64,000 nt of DNA from Jejuia sp. UBA6058. GTDB taxonomy: Bacteria > Bacteroidota > Bacteroidia > Flavobacteriales > Flavobacteriaceae. Under the pieces are notes generated by a model. The model ran no database searches and had not been told where the DNA came from. It saw only the letters and a list, made by a program, of their open reading frames with translations. Position 1 is the stretch's first letter. Every line of letters starts with the position of its first letter. Made by a program: the position numbers and the translations under genes. Positions 1-8,743 of the stretch are shown here, piece after piece. The stretch lies in contig DIYI01000009.1 of assembly GCA_002428965.1 (NCBI GenBank), positions 205,532-269,531 on the forward strand, in the 5' to 3' direction.

Positions 1-79
1 TGCCGTTCAATCCCTAACGCAAAAGAAAATTCGTGCCTTTTTTAAGATGATCTCATTCCTGAACAAAGTCAACACAATT

Positions 80-1069
80 CTAAATCCTTTTAAATAAAAA
101 GACCTTTTCTTCCTGCTTAACATGAAAAAATTTGCAATTAGAATAGTGTACAAATTCATAAGGTAAACTGTAATCGAATGATGAATCCTCAACAAGGAAA
201 AGAGCATCACAATCTATATTCCCGTATGGTGAAATTCTTCTAAATTGATATTCCAAAGGCTTTTCTGTTTTATACAACTCAAACCAAGCACCAGCGGCAA
301 TTCCCGACAGCCATTGGGCATGTTCTACTTTTTCATCATTATGTTTTGGCTTTAAAGTTCCAACCAGGTTAACTCTATGATCTTTTAGTTTATCTAAAAA
401 ATATCGTACATTTTCACTTTTTTGAGAACCTCTAAATTCTGAAATCTCTCCTTTTTCTGAAACTTCATAAACATAGTTTTCGGTATCAGCTAGCAAGACA
501 TTACCAACTGTACTGGGCGTAAACCACTTTGATTTTAGCAGTGCTTTTTTAATCCTGTTATCCATAACCCCAGCAATTAAACTATCAGTTACAAACCTTG
601 CACAATTGCAGGCGTCTTTGATAAATGCAGCATACCTAATAAACCGTTTATTTTGCATTTTAGTAATATGTTCGCGAGCTTTATGATAATCAACTGCGTT
701 GCAAATTGATGCCACCAATTTGCCATCTCCATGGGTTAGTTTGGGATGTGTTCCTAAAAATTCTAAAATAGCATCTAAATTATTAATTTTATCGTTCTCA
801 ATATGAGCAACAAGTGGAAAATCTAATTCATTATCAGTATCCTTTCCACGAACACGCCCATTAGGTTCGGGAGTTATATAGCGTCCAAAATCGTGGTATT
901 CCAAAATACCTGTAGATTTATCTATTAATACCAAAGCTGCATGACCAGCACGTAAATAATTTTTCTTTCCAACGCCTAAATATCTCAAGAATGGAGAATA
1001 CCACTCATCTGCCACCATAACAATAGTTTCAGGATATGCCATGGTTATGATAAATCCAGTACTAGCCAT
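80..1069 (-). CDS. Conserved flavobacterial protein, DUF6695-like
   Basis: Protein of 329 aa with no signal peptide or membrane segment. I recognise it only as a conserved flavobacterial family, probably the one catalogued as DUF6695; no reaction can be named. The N-terminal half holds a stretch with AGHAALVLI and EYHDFGRY, and a Cys pair (DACNCARF), which together look like an NlpC/P60- or LRAT-like fold with possible Cys/His catalysis, but that is inference. The ATG at 1069 overlaps the stop of the NRDE gene by 8 bp, so the two are probably translated from one transcript. A TTG at 1072 and an internal ATG at 1042 are alternative starts; I prefer 1069 because the residues between 1069 and 1042 read as part of the first beta strand. 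Confidence 0.6.
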   Translation of the reverse strand: MASTGFIITMAYPETIVMVADEWYSPFLRYLGVGKKNYLRAGHAALVLIDKSTGILEYHDFGRYITPEPNGRVRGKDTDNELDFPLVAHIENDKINNLDAILEFLGTHPKLTHGDGKLVASICNAVDYHKAREHITKMQNKRFIRYAAFIKDACNCARFVTDSLIAGVMDNRIKKALLKSKWFTPSTVGNVLLADTENYVYEVSEKGEISEFRGSQKSENVRYFLDKLKDHRVNLVGTLKPKHNDEKVEHAQWLSGIAAGAWFELYKTEKPLEYQFRRISPYGNIDCDALFLVEDSSFDYSLPYEFVHYSNCKFFHVKQEEKVFLFKRI

Positions 1070-1787
1070 CAATAGGTTGTGAAAATTTAAAGGATTTAGA
1101 AGTCTGCTCTCCTCTTAAAAGATTTTCGTAATGTATTTCTGTTTCGGTGCTGTTCTTTTCAATTTGTGTAACACTTGTCGTTTTAACAAAACCCCTATCC
1201 ATGATGACGCCATAATTCAAATTACCTAATCCTGCAGATTTATGAAACTGCCGTATCGTCTCCTTATTTAATAAATTCTCGGTTTCAAATGTTTCAAACC
1301 ATTTCAAACGTTCTCCTCGCATTGATTCATCATACAATGTGGAAGACGACCAAATCTTTGCTTCTAATGGTAACTCTGTGAAATGTATGAGTTTTTCATC
1401 CCAAACCAACTCAAAGAATTTTAAACCATCATTCCAATCAGCAATAACCATGGTAAAAGGTTCAATACCCTCAAAATTATATTGACTTACGGAATCTATA
1501 ATGTCATCAGCAACCATAAAATCTTTGGCCACCACCCCTCTACTTAATCTATACGATGCTTTTCGTTCATGAATTTCATAAGCACCATTTAAAATACAAA
1601 CCACTCGGTTTTTTTCGCTTATCCCTATCCATGTACCTCCAGATAGTTCATCCTTCGGAAATAAAACTTCAGTACCACCAATACTATAAAATTCCGGAGC
1701 AATGGAAACACGATTAGGCGCTTCATCACGATTTGAGGTTAAAATGAAATCAATCTCTCCTTTAGGAACAAGAGTTACAGTACACAT
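1062..1787 (-). CDS. NRDE family (TANGO2-like) protein
   Basis: Protein of 241 aa beginning Met-Cys, with the family-naming NRDE tetrapeptide at residues 19-22. Family members start with MC, and the exposed Cys2 has led to the idea of an Ntn-hydrolase-like fold. Eukaryotic TANGO2 is linked to haem and lipid handling, but the bacterial role is not settled. No signal peptide, so cytosolic. It is the first gene of a two-gene minus-strand operon with the downstream DUF6695-like gene, and is divergent from pruA across a 208-bp spacer. The family call is firm from the N-terminus; the substrate is unknown. Confidence 0.85.
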   Translation of the reverse strand: MCTVTLVPKGEIDFILTSNRDEAPNRVSIAPEFYSIGGTEVLFPKDELSGGTWIGISEKNRVVCILNGAYEIHERKASYRLSRGVVAKDFMVADDIIDSVSQYNFEGIEPFTMVIADWNDGLKFFELVWDEKLIHFTELPLEAKIWSSSTLYDESMRGERLKWFETFETENLLNKETIRQFHKSAGLGNLNYGVIMDRGFVKTTSVTQIEKNSTETEIHYENLLRGEQTSKSFKFSQPIDG

Positions 1788-1945
1788 AAAACCAATAGTC
1801 TATTATGAATGGAGCAACTTACAAAAAATAAATAAAAAACGAATACATCTTTCGTTTCCAAATTCATAATTAAAAAAGGGTAATCCGTTTAAAATTTAAC
1901 GTCAATTTAAGCTTGACAGGTGACAGTTTGTAATTTAATAATTCC

Positions 1946-1953
1946 TAAATTTG
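1946..1953 (+). promoter_or_regulatory. Candidate -7 box for pruA
   Basis: TAAATTTG fits the Bacteroidota -7 consensus TAnnTTTG and lies 42 bp before the pruA ATG. A TTTG at 1927-1930 could be the -33 element, but the 15-bp spacing is shorter than the usual 17-23, so only the -7 box is convincing. Confidence 0.4.
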
Positions 1954-1995
1954 CTCCCTGTTCACTGAATATTTTTTAACAAAAACAAGATAATC

Positions 1996-3624
1996 ATGGG
2001 AAAAGGCTTTTTTAATGTACCTGTTGCAGTTAACGAACCCGTTAAGTCTTACGCTCCTGGAACACCAGAACGCGAAGCAGTTTTAGCAACTTACAAAACA
2101 ATGTTTAATAGTAAAGTTGATATACCTTTATATATAAATGGAGAGCATGTTTCTACTGGAAAAACAAGAAGTATGTCACCACCTCATGATCATCAACATA
2201 TTTTAGGCACATATCATTTAGCCGAACAAAAACATATTGATACGGCCATCTCCACGGCTTTAGAAGCAAGAAAATCATGGAGCCAAATTCCTTGGGAACA
2301 ACGAGCTGGTATTTTTTTAAAGGCGGCAGAATTGGTTGCAGGTCCTTACAGGGCAAAGATAAACGCAGCTACCATGATTGCCCAATCTAAAACCATTCAT
2401 CAAGCAGAAATTGATGCGGCTTGTGAATTTGTGGACTTTTTGCGTTTTAATGTTCAGTTTATGTCTGATATCTATATGGAACAACCTGAAAGTACTAATG
2501 ATGCTTGGAACCGTATTGAGTATCGTCCACTTGAGGGATTCACTTACGCCGTAACACCATTTAACTTTACAGCCATAGCAGGAAATCTACCGGCGTGTAT
2601 GGCGCTTATGGGCAACGTAGTAGTATGGAAACCAAGTGATAGTCAAATATATTCTGCAAAGGTTATAATGGATGTATTTGAGGAAGCGGGTGTACCTGCA
2701 GGAGTTATTAATGTTGTTTTTGGTGATCCCGTTATAATTACAAATACCGTTTTAGCTAGTTCTGATTTTTCTGGATTACACTTTACCGGTTCTACATTTA
2801 TATTTAAAGAGCTTTGGAAACAAATTGGAAACAATATCCACAATTATAAAACCTACCCTAGAATTGTTGGAGAAACTGGCGGAAAGGATTTTATTATTGC
2901 TCATAATTCGGCTAACCCAAAGCAAGTTGCTACAGCAATATCTAGAGGTGCTTTCGAATTTCAAGGACAAAAATGTAGTGCAGCATCCAGAGCATACATT
3001 CCCGAAAGTATATGGAATGACGTCAAAAATTTTGTTATTGAAGATGTGAAATCGTTTAAAATGGGATCACCAGAAGACATGAGCAACTTTATAACAGCAG
3101 TAATTCACGAGGGTTCTTTTGACAAATTGGTAAAGTATATAGATCAAGCCAAAGCGGATAACGATGTTGACGTTCTTATCGGTGGTGGTTGCGATAAGAG
3201 CAAAGGCTATTTTATTGAACCTACTGTTTTAGTTACATCTAATCCAAAATATACTACGATGTGCACAGAGTTGTTCGGGCCAGTTATTACAATCTATGTA
3301 TATAATGATGATGATTATGCTGAAACTTTGAAGCTTGTAGATGAAACTAGTGAATACGCTTTAACTGGAGCTATAATATCTAAGGACAGATATGCAATTA
3401 CCCAAGCTACTAAAGCTTTACAAAATAGTGCTGGTAACTTCTATATAAATGATAAGCCAACAGGAGCCGTTGTTGGCCAACAACCATTTGGTGGAGCAAG
3501 AGCCTCAGGAACGAACGACAAAGCTGGAAGTGCGCAAAACTTATTGCGTTGGGTATCTCCTAGAATGATTAAAGAAACTTTTGTTACTCCAGAAGACTAT
3601 CGCTATCCCTTTTTAGGCGAATAA
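1996..3624 (+). CDS. pruA: L-glutamate gamma-semialdehyde dehydrogenase (P5C dehydrogenase)
   Basis: Protein of 542 aa that oxidises glutamate-5-semialdehyde (in equilibrium with 1-pyrroline-5-carboxylate) to glutamate with NAD+, the second step of proline catabolism. Aldehyde-dehydrogenase landmarks are present: FTGST, the general-base Glu293 in VGETGGKDF, the nucleophile Cys327 in FQGQKCSAASR, and the late PFGGARASGTNDKAG segment typical of the monofunctional (eukaryote-like) P5CDH group. Length matches stand-alone PruA, with no proline dehydrogenase domain. It appears monocistronic; proline dehydrogenase is not in the window. Cytosolic. Confidence 0.95.
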   Translation: MGKGFFNVPVAVNEPVKSYAPGTPEREAVLATYKTMFNSKVDIPLYINGEHVSTGKTRSMSPPHDHQHILGTYHLAEQKHIDTAISTALEARKSWSQIPWEQRAGIFLKAAELVAGPYRAKINAATMIAQSKTIHQAEIDAACEFVDFLRFNVQFMSDIYMEQPESTNDAWNRIEYRPLEGFTYAVTPFNFTAIAGNLPACMALMGNVVVWKPSDSQIYSAKVIMDVFEEAGVPAGVINVVFGDPVIITNTVLASSDFSGLHFTGSTFIFKELWKQIGNNIHNYKTYPRIVGETGGKDFIIAHNSANPKQVATAISRGAFEFQGQKCSAASRAYIPESIWNDVKNFVIEDVKSFKMGSPEDMSNFITAVIHEGSFDKLVKYIDQAKADNDVDVLIGGGCDKSKGYFIEPTVLVTSNPKYTTMCTELFGPVITIYVYNDDDYAETLKLVDETSEYALTGAIISKDRYAITQATKALQNSAGNFYINDKPTGAVVGQQPFGGARASGTNDKAGSAQNLLRWVSPRMIKETFVTPEDYRYPFLGE

Positions 3625-3837
3625 TTAACCAAATTAAATGCTAATGTAAAAAGTGTTTTTGGAAGTTTTAAATATCGAAAAGCGGATAATCGAGAAAATA
3701 AACTTTACATCGTATCAACAAAACTCGACTAGTTGTCATATTTATCGACGATCATTTACACCAATGTATTTGGCGGTAAAAACCTCTTAGTACATCGAAA
3801 AGTTTAAAATAGGACCATGCAAGTTTAAAAATGATAT

Positions 3838-3845
3838 TAATTTTG
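3838..3845 (+). promoter_or_regulatory. Candidate -7 box for the XrtF operon
   Basis: TAATTTTG matches TAnnTTTG and lies 34 bp before the ATG of the PID-CTERM gene. No clear -33 TTG is seen. The rest of the 255-bp gap after pruA (3625-3879) shows no other recognisable feature. Confidence 0.4.
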
Positions 3846-3879
3846 GAGAGCTATTAGTCATTATTTAAAATTCATCTTT

Positions 3880-4173
3880 ATGAAACAAAGTACCTCAAAA
3901 ATTATGAACGTTGTAAAAATTTTGCTTGTTGTATTTGCTTTTACTTTATCGAGCAATGTAAGTGCGGCCACAAATGCTCCTAATGCAAGCAGTACTACGT
4001 TAACCGCTTCGACTAGTTTTTTTAAGTTTTTTAAGAAAAAGAAAAAAAAGGTAAGAAGAACCAGAAGAAGTTACAGAAAACACAATAATTGTCCTCAAGT
4101 ACCTATTGATGGAGGACTGGGCGTTTTAGTTCTAGGAGCTGCTGCTTTTGGAGTAAGAAAGTTACGCAAGTAA
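3880..4173 (+). CDS. Small PID-CTERM exosortase substrate
   Basis: Protein of 97 aa with three parts. Residues 1 to about 30 are a Sec signal peptide ending near SNVSAA. Residues 31-72 are a short mature region starting Ser/Thr-rich and then extremely basic (a run of six Lys, then an Arg-rich stretch). Residues 74-97 are a sorting tail: VPIDGG at 74-79, a hydrophobic helix, and a basic end (RKLRK). This is the PID-CTERM layout recognised by exosortase XrtF. If XrtF cuts near the PID motif, a surface peptide of only about 45 residues carrying one Cys and a strong positive charge is left. It lies 7 bp before xrtF. Function of the mature peptide is unknown. Confidence 0.85.
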   Translation: MKQSTSKIMNVVKILLVVFAFTLSSNVSAATNAPNASSTTLTASTSFFKFFKKKKKKVRRTRRSYRKHNNCPQVPIDGGLGVLVLGAAAFGVRKLRK

Positions 4174-4180
4174 AAAATTA

Positions 4181-4765
4181 ATGAACAGATTGAAATCCTC
4201 TTTACAGGATATTCCATTACCAATAAGGCTTTTCTTAGGAAAAGCCTTATTGTTTTTTATTGTATGGAAGATTATTTATGTAAGTTTCCTTTCCCATTCC
4301 AAACTACTAGATTACCCACTTACCAGCCATGTTGCAGAAGCATCCGTTTTGGTCTTAAACAATATAGGCTTATCAGGTTTCACAGCAGAGAGAGATGTTA
4401 TTGAAAAGGAAGACGGCACCTTCTTCGAATCAAACTCAGCGATGCTAATTGTTCATAACGACAAAGTTTCACTTTTTATTGCCGATGTCTGTAATGCCCT
4501 AGAATTATTTGTACTCTATATTGGTTTCATAATCTGTATGCCATCTAGTTTTTGGCGTAAAGTAAAATATATTATAATTGGCGTAATAATAATAGACGTT
4601 GTTAATATTCTTAGGTGTTGCGGTCTCATATACATAAATGAAAACTCAACTGAGTATTTTGAGTTTGCTCATCATTATGTTTTTAAAATAGTTGTTTATG
4701 GCGTTACATTTTTAATGTGGATCGTATATTCGCGAAAACTATCATTTAAAAATGAAACTGTATAA
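4181..4765 (+). CDS. xrtF: Exosortase family protein XrtF
   Basis: Polytopic inner-membrane protein of 194 aa with the exosortase catalytic triad: Cys104 in ADVCNALEL, Arg145 in NILRC, and His164/165 in FAHHYV, each at the edge of a predicted membrane helix. Exosortases are transpeptidase-like enzymes that cleave C-terminal sorting tails; XrtF is the flavobacterial type paired with PID-CTERM proteins. Adjacent genes are the predicted substrate upstream (7-bp gap) and the accessory protein downstream (14-bp overlap), a compact dedicated operon. The family call is strong from motifs plus context. Confidence 0.92.
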   Translation: MNRLKSSLQDIPLPIRLFLGKALLFFIVWKIIYVSFLSHSKLLDYPLTSHVAEASVLVLNNIGLSGFTAERDVIEKEDGTFFESNSAMLIVHNDKVSLFIADVCNALELFVLYIGFIICMPSSFWRKVKYIIIGVIIIDVVNILRCCGLIYINENSTEYFEFAHHYVFKIVVYGVTFLMWIVYSRKLSFKNETV

Positions 4766-5162
4766 GTCAGATAAAGTTCGTTTTGTTTTCGGACTTATAT
4801 TTATCGTCGCCATTTATTCTTGGTATTATCTTTTCTTTATTACCGAGGACCAAAGTTGGATGGAACTTCCAAAACTAACTTTTCATCTCATTAGATTTGG
4901 AACTACTGTTGTTGTTTATTTTGTAGGGACCTTTCATCTCGGTAAACTTGAAGACTCATGGATGTCAAAAATATGGCACATTGTACATATTGGAGGGTTA
5001 ATAATCATCACTTCAATGGGCTTATTTGATTGGTTTATTCTCGAAATAAGCAGAACTGCCAAAAATTTCGCCCATACCATACAAGAATTATTAATTTCTC
5101 CTGTGCTCTACGTTGCTATGGGTATATTAAACAACGTACTTCATAGAGCAAAAACAAAATAG
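4752..5162 (+). CDS. Exosortase F system-associated membrane protein
   Basis: Protein of 136 aa with about four hydrophobic helices and no catalytic motif that I can see. It starts inside the last codons of xrtF (14-bp overlap), which implies translational coupling. Size, topology and position match the accessory protein always found beside XrtF in Flavobacteriia; its job (partner subunit, or handling of the sorted product) is not known. It ends 51 bp from the convergent permease gene. The short gap holds an imperfect inverted repeat (TAGAAATT at 5160 and AATTTCTA near 5210) that could be a weak two-way terminator. Confidence 0.8.
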   Translation: MKLYKSDKVRFVFGLIFIVAIYSWYYLFFITEDQSWMELPKLTFHLIRFGTTVVVYFVGTFHLGKLEDSWMSKIWHIVHIGGLIIITSMGLFDWFILEISRTAKNFAHTIQELLISPVLYVAMGILNNVLHRAKTK

Positions 5163-5213
5163 AAATTCTTCAAAAGTTTTAATTTGGAATCTTAAAAAGT
5201 TTACTTGAAATTT

Positions 5214-6458
5214 CTATTCAAAGCGAATAGCCTTAACAGGTGAAATTTTAGTAATGATATAAGAAGGCACTAAAAGCATTAATAAACACAATAGTAGTGT
5301 TCCAACATTAAGTCCTAGAATGTAGGACCAATTAATATAAACAGGTGCTTCAGTTACATAGTATGTTTTCGGATTCATAGAGATGGGTTTGAAATACTTC
5401 TGAATAAAAAGCAATCCCAAACCAAGTATATTTCCCCAAAATAAGCCTAGGATTATTAAATACGATGCGTTAAAAAGAAACATTTTTCGAATGCTCCAGT
5501 TAGAACTTCCAAGTGCCTTTAAAATACCGATCATTTGTGTACGCTCTAAAATCAAAACCAACAAAGCTGTGATCATATTGATTCCCGCTACCAAAATCAT
5601 AATACCAATTATCCCATAAATATTTTTATCAAAAATTTTAACCCATTCAATTATGGAATAGAACTTTTCATTTATGGTGGAGGTATTTAAATTCGACGGG
5701 GTGTTTTGGTAGATTTCAACTCCCATGCGATCGATATCATCATAATCATCTATAAACACTTCAAAACTCCCTATTTCATTGTCTTTCCACCTATTTATGC
5801 GTTGAATATGCCTTAAATTCCCAATAAGATAAGTCGCATCAAAATCTTGAAACCTAGAGTTATAGATGCCTACTATTTCAAAAGTTATAATATTCGGTGG
5901 TTTTTCAGTATCATCCTTTAAAAAATACATTTGAAATTTGTCATTCAGCTTAAACCCCAAACGATCAGCCAAATAACTTGAAACTAGCACCTCTTCACTC
6001 CATTTTACATCAAAATTAGGAATGCGTCCTTCCACCAAAAATTCCTCAAAATATTGCCAATTATAATCGCCACCAACTCCTTTTAAAATAGCCCCTTCAA
6101 ACTCCGTTTCGGTGCGAATCACTCCAAACTTTGTGGCCACTGCTTGAACATGTTCTACACCCGCAACAGATTTAAATTCTGGATAAAAAAATTCCGTTTC
6201 TTCATTTAAAGAAATAGGAACCAAAGTTTCTTGAGAAGCGTTGCTATCGTAGTTTGTAATGGTTGCATGCCCATTAAAAGCCACTACCTTATCGCGTATT
6301 TTTTCTTGAAGCCCAATACCAGTAGCAATGGCAATCATCATCACCACCATACCAATAGCTATAGCTGCAATACCAATTTTTATTATTGGTGCCGAAATGC
6401 TACTTTTATACGCTTTGCTACTAATAATGCGTTTAGCTATAAAATACTCGTAATTCAA
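5214..6458 (-). CDS. FtsX-like ABC transporter permease (LolC/LolE type)
   Basis: Protein of 414 aa with one N-terminal membrane helix (about residues 25-50), a large periplasmic MacB/LolE-like domain (about 50-275), and three C-terminal helices. This is the standard layout of type VII ABC permeases that extract lipoproteins or transmit energy across the envelope rather than pump solutes. The C-terminus carries the conserved SPVKAIRFE end. In this group the ATPase is usually encoded elsewhere, and none is adjacent here. The start codon is only 9 bp from the start of the divergent muramidase gene. LolC/LolE-like lipoprotein release is the best guess; a MacB-like role cannot be excluded. Confidence 0.85.
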   Translation of the reverse strand: MNYEYFIAKRIISSKAYKSSISAPIIKIGIAAIAIGMVVMMIAIATGIGLQEKIRDKVVAFNGHATITNYDSNASQETLVPISLNEETEFFYPEFKSVAGVEHVQAVATKFGVIRTETEFEGAILKGVGGDYNWQYFEEFLVEGRIPNFDVKWSEEVLVSSYLADRLGFKLNDKFQMYFLKDDTEKPPNIITFEIVGIYNSRFQDFDATYLIGNLRHIQRINRWKDNEIGSFEVFIDDYDDIDRMGVEIYQNTPSNLNTSTINEKFYSIIEWVKIFDKNIYGIIGIMILVAGINMITALLVLILERTQMIGILKALGSSNWSIRKMFLFNASYLIILGLFWGNILGLGLLFIQKYFKPISMNPKTYYVTEAPVYINWSYILGLNVGTLLLCLLMLLVPSYIITKISPVKAIRFE

Positions 6459-6467
6459 ACTAAATTT

Positions 6468-7751
6468 ATGCGATTTATCTATTTCAAAAATAAGGTTTTC
6501 CTTATAATAATCGGGAGTGTTTTTATGTTGATTTCTTGTGGAAACGGAAATAGGACGGGAGGCGAAGAACCGCTGACAGAATTAACAAAGAGTATGGAAA
6601 TACAAAAAGGAGTTCAAGCGGATAGCATCGTAATTATTGGGGCGAACCAAACAAAATTGTATTTGTCGCTATTGAAAGGCAAACGTGTTGGGATAGTTGC
6701 GAATCAGACATCAGTGATTTTTGATGACCCTAGTACAAAAGTTGAGAATAAAAGTTATACTCACTTGGTAGATTCTCTTTTAAGTTTAAAGATCAACATT
6801 AAAAAAGTGTTTGCTCCAGAACATGGTTTCCGTGGAAAAGCAGATGCTGGTGAATTGGTTAAAGATGGATTTGATACTAAAACTAATCTGCCCATTATTT
6901 CACTTCATGGAAAACATAGAAAACCTACTCAAGAGACTTTAGAAGATTTGGATATTGTAGTTTTTGATATTCAAGATGTTGGTGTTAGGTTTTACACGTA
7001 CATCTCTACCTTGCACAATGTAATGGAAGCTTGTGCTGAAGCTGACATTCCTGTTTTAATTTTGGACAGACCAAATCCTAACGGGCATTACGTTGATGGC
7101 CCTACAATGGAAAAAGAAAACACAAGTTTTTTGGGGATACATCCCATTCCTTTAGTGCATGGTATGACCATTGGCGAATATGCACAAATGATAAATGGCG
7201 AAAATTGGTTAACAGATGGTTTAAAATGTGATATAACCGTAGTTCCCGTTAAAAATTACAATCACGCTACTTCCTATAGTTTACCGATAAGACCTTCACC
7301 CAATTTACCTAATGACAAATCCATCAAATTATACCCAAGTCTCGGTTTATTTGAAGGCACCAATATTAATGCTGGTCGCGGTACAGAATTTCAGTTTCAA
7401 CGCTATGGTGCACCTTTTTTGAATAAAGAAGTAATGTCTTTCAATTATATACCTACTGCTAATTTTGGAGCCAAGTACCCGAAGCATAAAGGTGTACTTT
7501 GTTACGGAGAAGACCTAAAAAACGAAACGGTTGAAGATGAAATGACTTTAAAGTGGATTATTAAAGCGTATCAGAATTCTACAGACAAATCGAAATTCTT
7601 TAATACTAATAATTTCACAAAACATGCTGGTACTATAGAACTACAAAAGCAAATTGAATCTGGAATCACCGAAGCTGATATTAAAGCGACATGGCAGGAT
7701 GGTTTAGATGCTTTTAAAAAGGTGAGAGCAAAGTATTTAATATACAATTAA
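6468..7751 (+). CDS. NamZ-like exo-beta-N-acetylmuramidase (DUF1343/GH171) lipoprotein
   Basis: Protein of 427 aa starting MRFIYF and carrying a lipoprotein signal with lipobox LISC (Cys25), so probably exported and lipid-anchored. Family motifs include FAPEHGFRGKADAGE and DRPNPNGHYVDGP. DUF1343 proteins are now known as the GH171 family; the founding member NamZ removes terminal MurNAc from peptidoglycan fragments, so a cell-wall recycling role is expected. The reading frame stays open upstream to 6231, but that stretch is antisense to the permease gene and low-complexity, so I chose the ATG that gives a clean signal peptide. Confidence 0.88.
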   Translation: MRFIYFKNKVFLIIIGSVFMLISCGNGNRTGGEEPLTELTKSMEIQKGVQADSIVIIGANQTKLYLSLLKGKRVGIVANQTSVIFDDPSTKVENKSYTHLVDSLLSLKINIKKVFAPEHGFRGKADAGELVKDGFDTKTNLPIISLHGKHRKPTQETLEDLDIVVFDIQDVGVRFYTYISTLHNVMEACAEADIPVLILDRPNPNGHYVDGPTMEKENTSFLGIHPIPLVHGMTIGEYAQMINGENWLTDGLKCDITVVPVKNYNHATSYSLPIRPSPNLPNDKSIKLYPSLGLFEGTNINAGRGTEFQFQRYGAPFLNKEVMSFNYIPTANFGAKYPKHKGVLCYGEDLKNETVEDEMTLKWIIKAYQNSTDKSKFFNTNNFTKHAGTIELQKQIESGITEADIKATWQDGLDAFKKVRAKYLIYN

Positions 7752-7756
7752 CTCAT

Positions 7757-7866
7757 CAATTAGTAATGCTCAACTTGCCTGTACTGAACTCGTTGCAGTA
7801 TTTCAGAATCTCATCAAATTTTAATGCTATTGATTTATGAGATTTCTCACTGTGTTCGAAATGACA
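7757..7866. repeat. Intergenic repeat remnants
   Basis: The gap between the convergent NamZ-like and GDPD genes holds a copy of a dispersed element. Read on the minus strand it contains GATGAGATTCTGAAA and CGAGTTCAG, the same blocks as in the palindrome near 33636-33660. The outer part reads like other flavobacterial intergenic repeats (CACTGTGTTCGAAATGACA). Confidence 0.45.
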
Positions 7867-7869
7867 AGA

Positions 7870-8700
7870 TTACTCTAAAAGTTTGATTAATCGATCTGGA
7901 TAGTCTGTGATAATCCCATCAACATTAAAATCCACCATTTTCTGTAAATCTTCGACACTATTAATAGTCCACGGAATCACTTTAAAACCTTCAGCTTGCA
8001 GATTCCGAACATTTTTCGCATTTAATAATTTATAAAAAGGACTAATAATTTCTGGTGTATAGCTTAATTGAGATAATTTATCTTGAATATTTTCATCTTC
8101 ATCAACCAAAAGAGCAACTTTCATCTTAGGAGCCTGTTTCTTTATTTCTTCTAAAGTTCTCAAATCAAAACTCTGTAAATTGGTTTGATTGGTAACTTCG
8201 TTTTTCTTAATAACATCCAAAACCAACCCAACAAACTCTTTAGGAACTGGGGCATAGATATCATCGTATTCTGGTCTGGATTTAATTTCTATATTGAACT
8301 TTATATTCGGGTTTCCCTCTTTTGAAATTTTAATCACCTCATCCAAGGAAGGCTTATATGTTTTTATCTTTTTCTGCTCTGGAAATCTAGAATGCACTTT
8401 AGAACCGCAATCAAATTTCTTAATACCATCAAAAGTCATTTGATAAAGATTGTATGTTTTGTCTAAAGTATGTGGAATTTCTTCTCCATGGGTATCCAAA
8501 CAATAAGTTCTACTGATGAAAGGCTCATGAGATACAATGACAACATTATCTTTTGAAACAACTACATCTAATTCTAATGTGTGCACTCCTAGTTCAATTG
8601 CCTTTTCAAAAGCCTCTATCGTATTTTCCGGCATTAAACCACGGCATCCACGATGCCCTTGTATATCTATAACTTTATTCTTGGAAGTTTCATGACTCAT
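7870..8700 (-). CDS. Glycerophosphodiester phosphodiesterase family protein
   Basis: Protein of 276 aa without signal peptide. GDPD TIM-barrel landmarks are present: HRGCRGLMPENT (His16/Arg17/Glu25), the metal ligands in LELDV (Glu43, Asp45), and VSHEP (His58). The C-terminus has the usual PWTINS and GIITDYPD strands. It would hydrolyse glycerophosphodiesters from phospholipid turnover to glycerol-3-phosphate and alcohol. Cytosolic by sequence. It lies on the same strand as, and downstream of, the DinB gene with a 43-bp gap. Confidence 0.9.
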   Translation of the reverse strand: MSHETSKNKVIDIQGHRGCRGLMPENTIEAFEKAIELGVHTLELDVVVSKDNVVIVSHEPFISRTYCLDTHGEEIPHTLDKTYNLYQMTFDGIKKFDCGSKVHSRFPEQKKIKTYKPSLDEVIKISKEGNPNIKFNIEIKSRPEYDDIYAPVPKEFVGLVLDVIKKNEVTNQTNLQSFDLRTLEEIKKQAPKMKVALLVDEDENIQDKLSQLSYTPEIISPFYKLLNAKNVRNLQAEGFKVIPWTINSVEDLQKMVDFNVDGIITDYPDRLIKLLE

Positions 8701-8743
8701 TATAAACGAACAAAAAAAAATTTAAACTGCTTTTTATCAATGT

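Noticed and set aside
1..79. Possible gene fragment at the left edge (also a 67-aa minus-strand frame, 7-210)
   Set aside because: The frame overlaps the DUF6695-like gene in another phase and shows no domain; nothing supportable in 1-79.
6231..6467. 79-codon N-terminal extension of the muramidase frame
   Set aside because: It runs antisense inside the permease gene, contains a His run, and would put residues before a lipoprotein signal.
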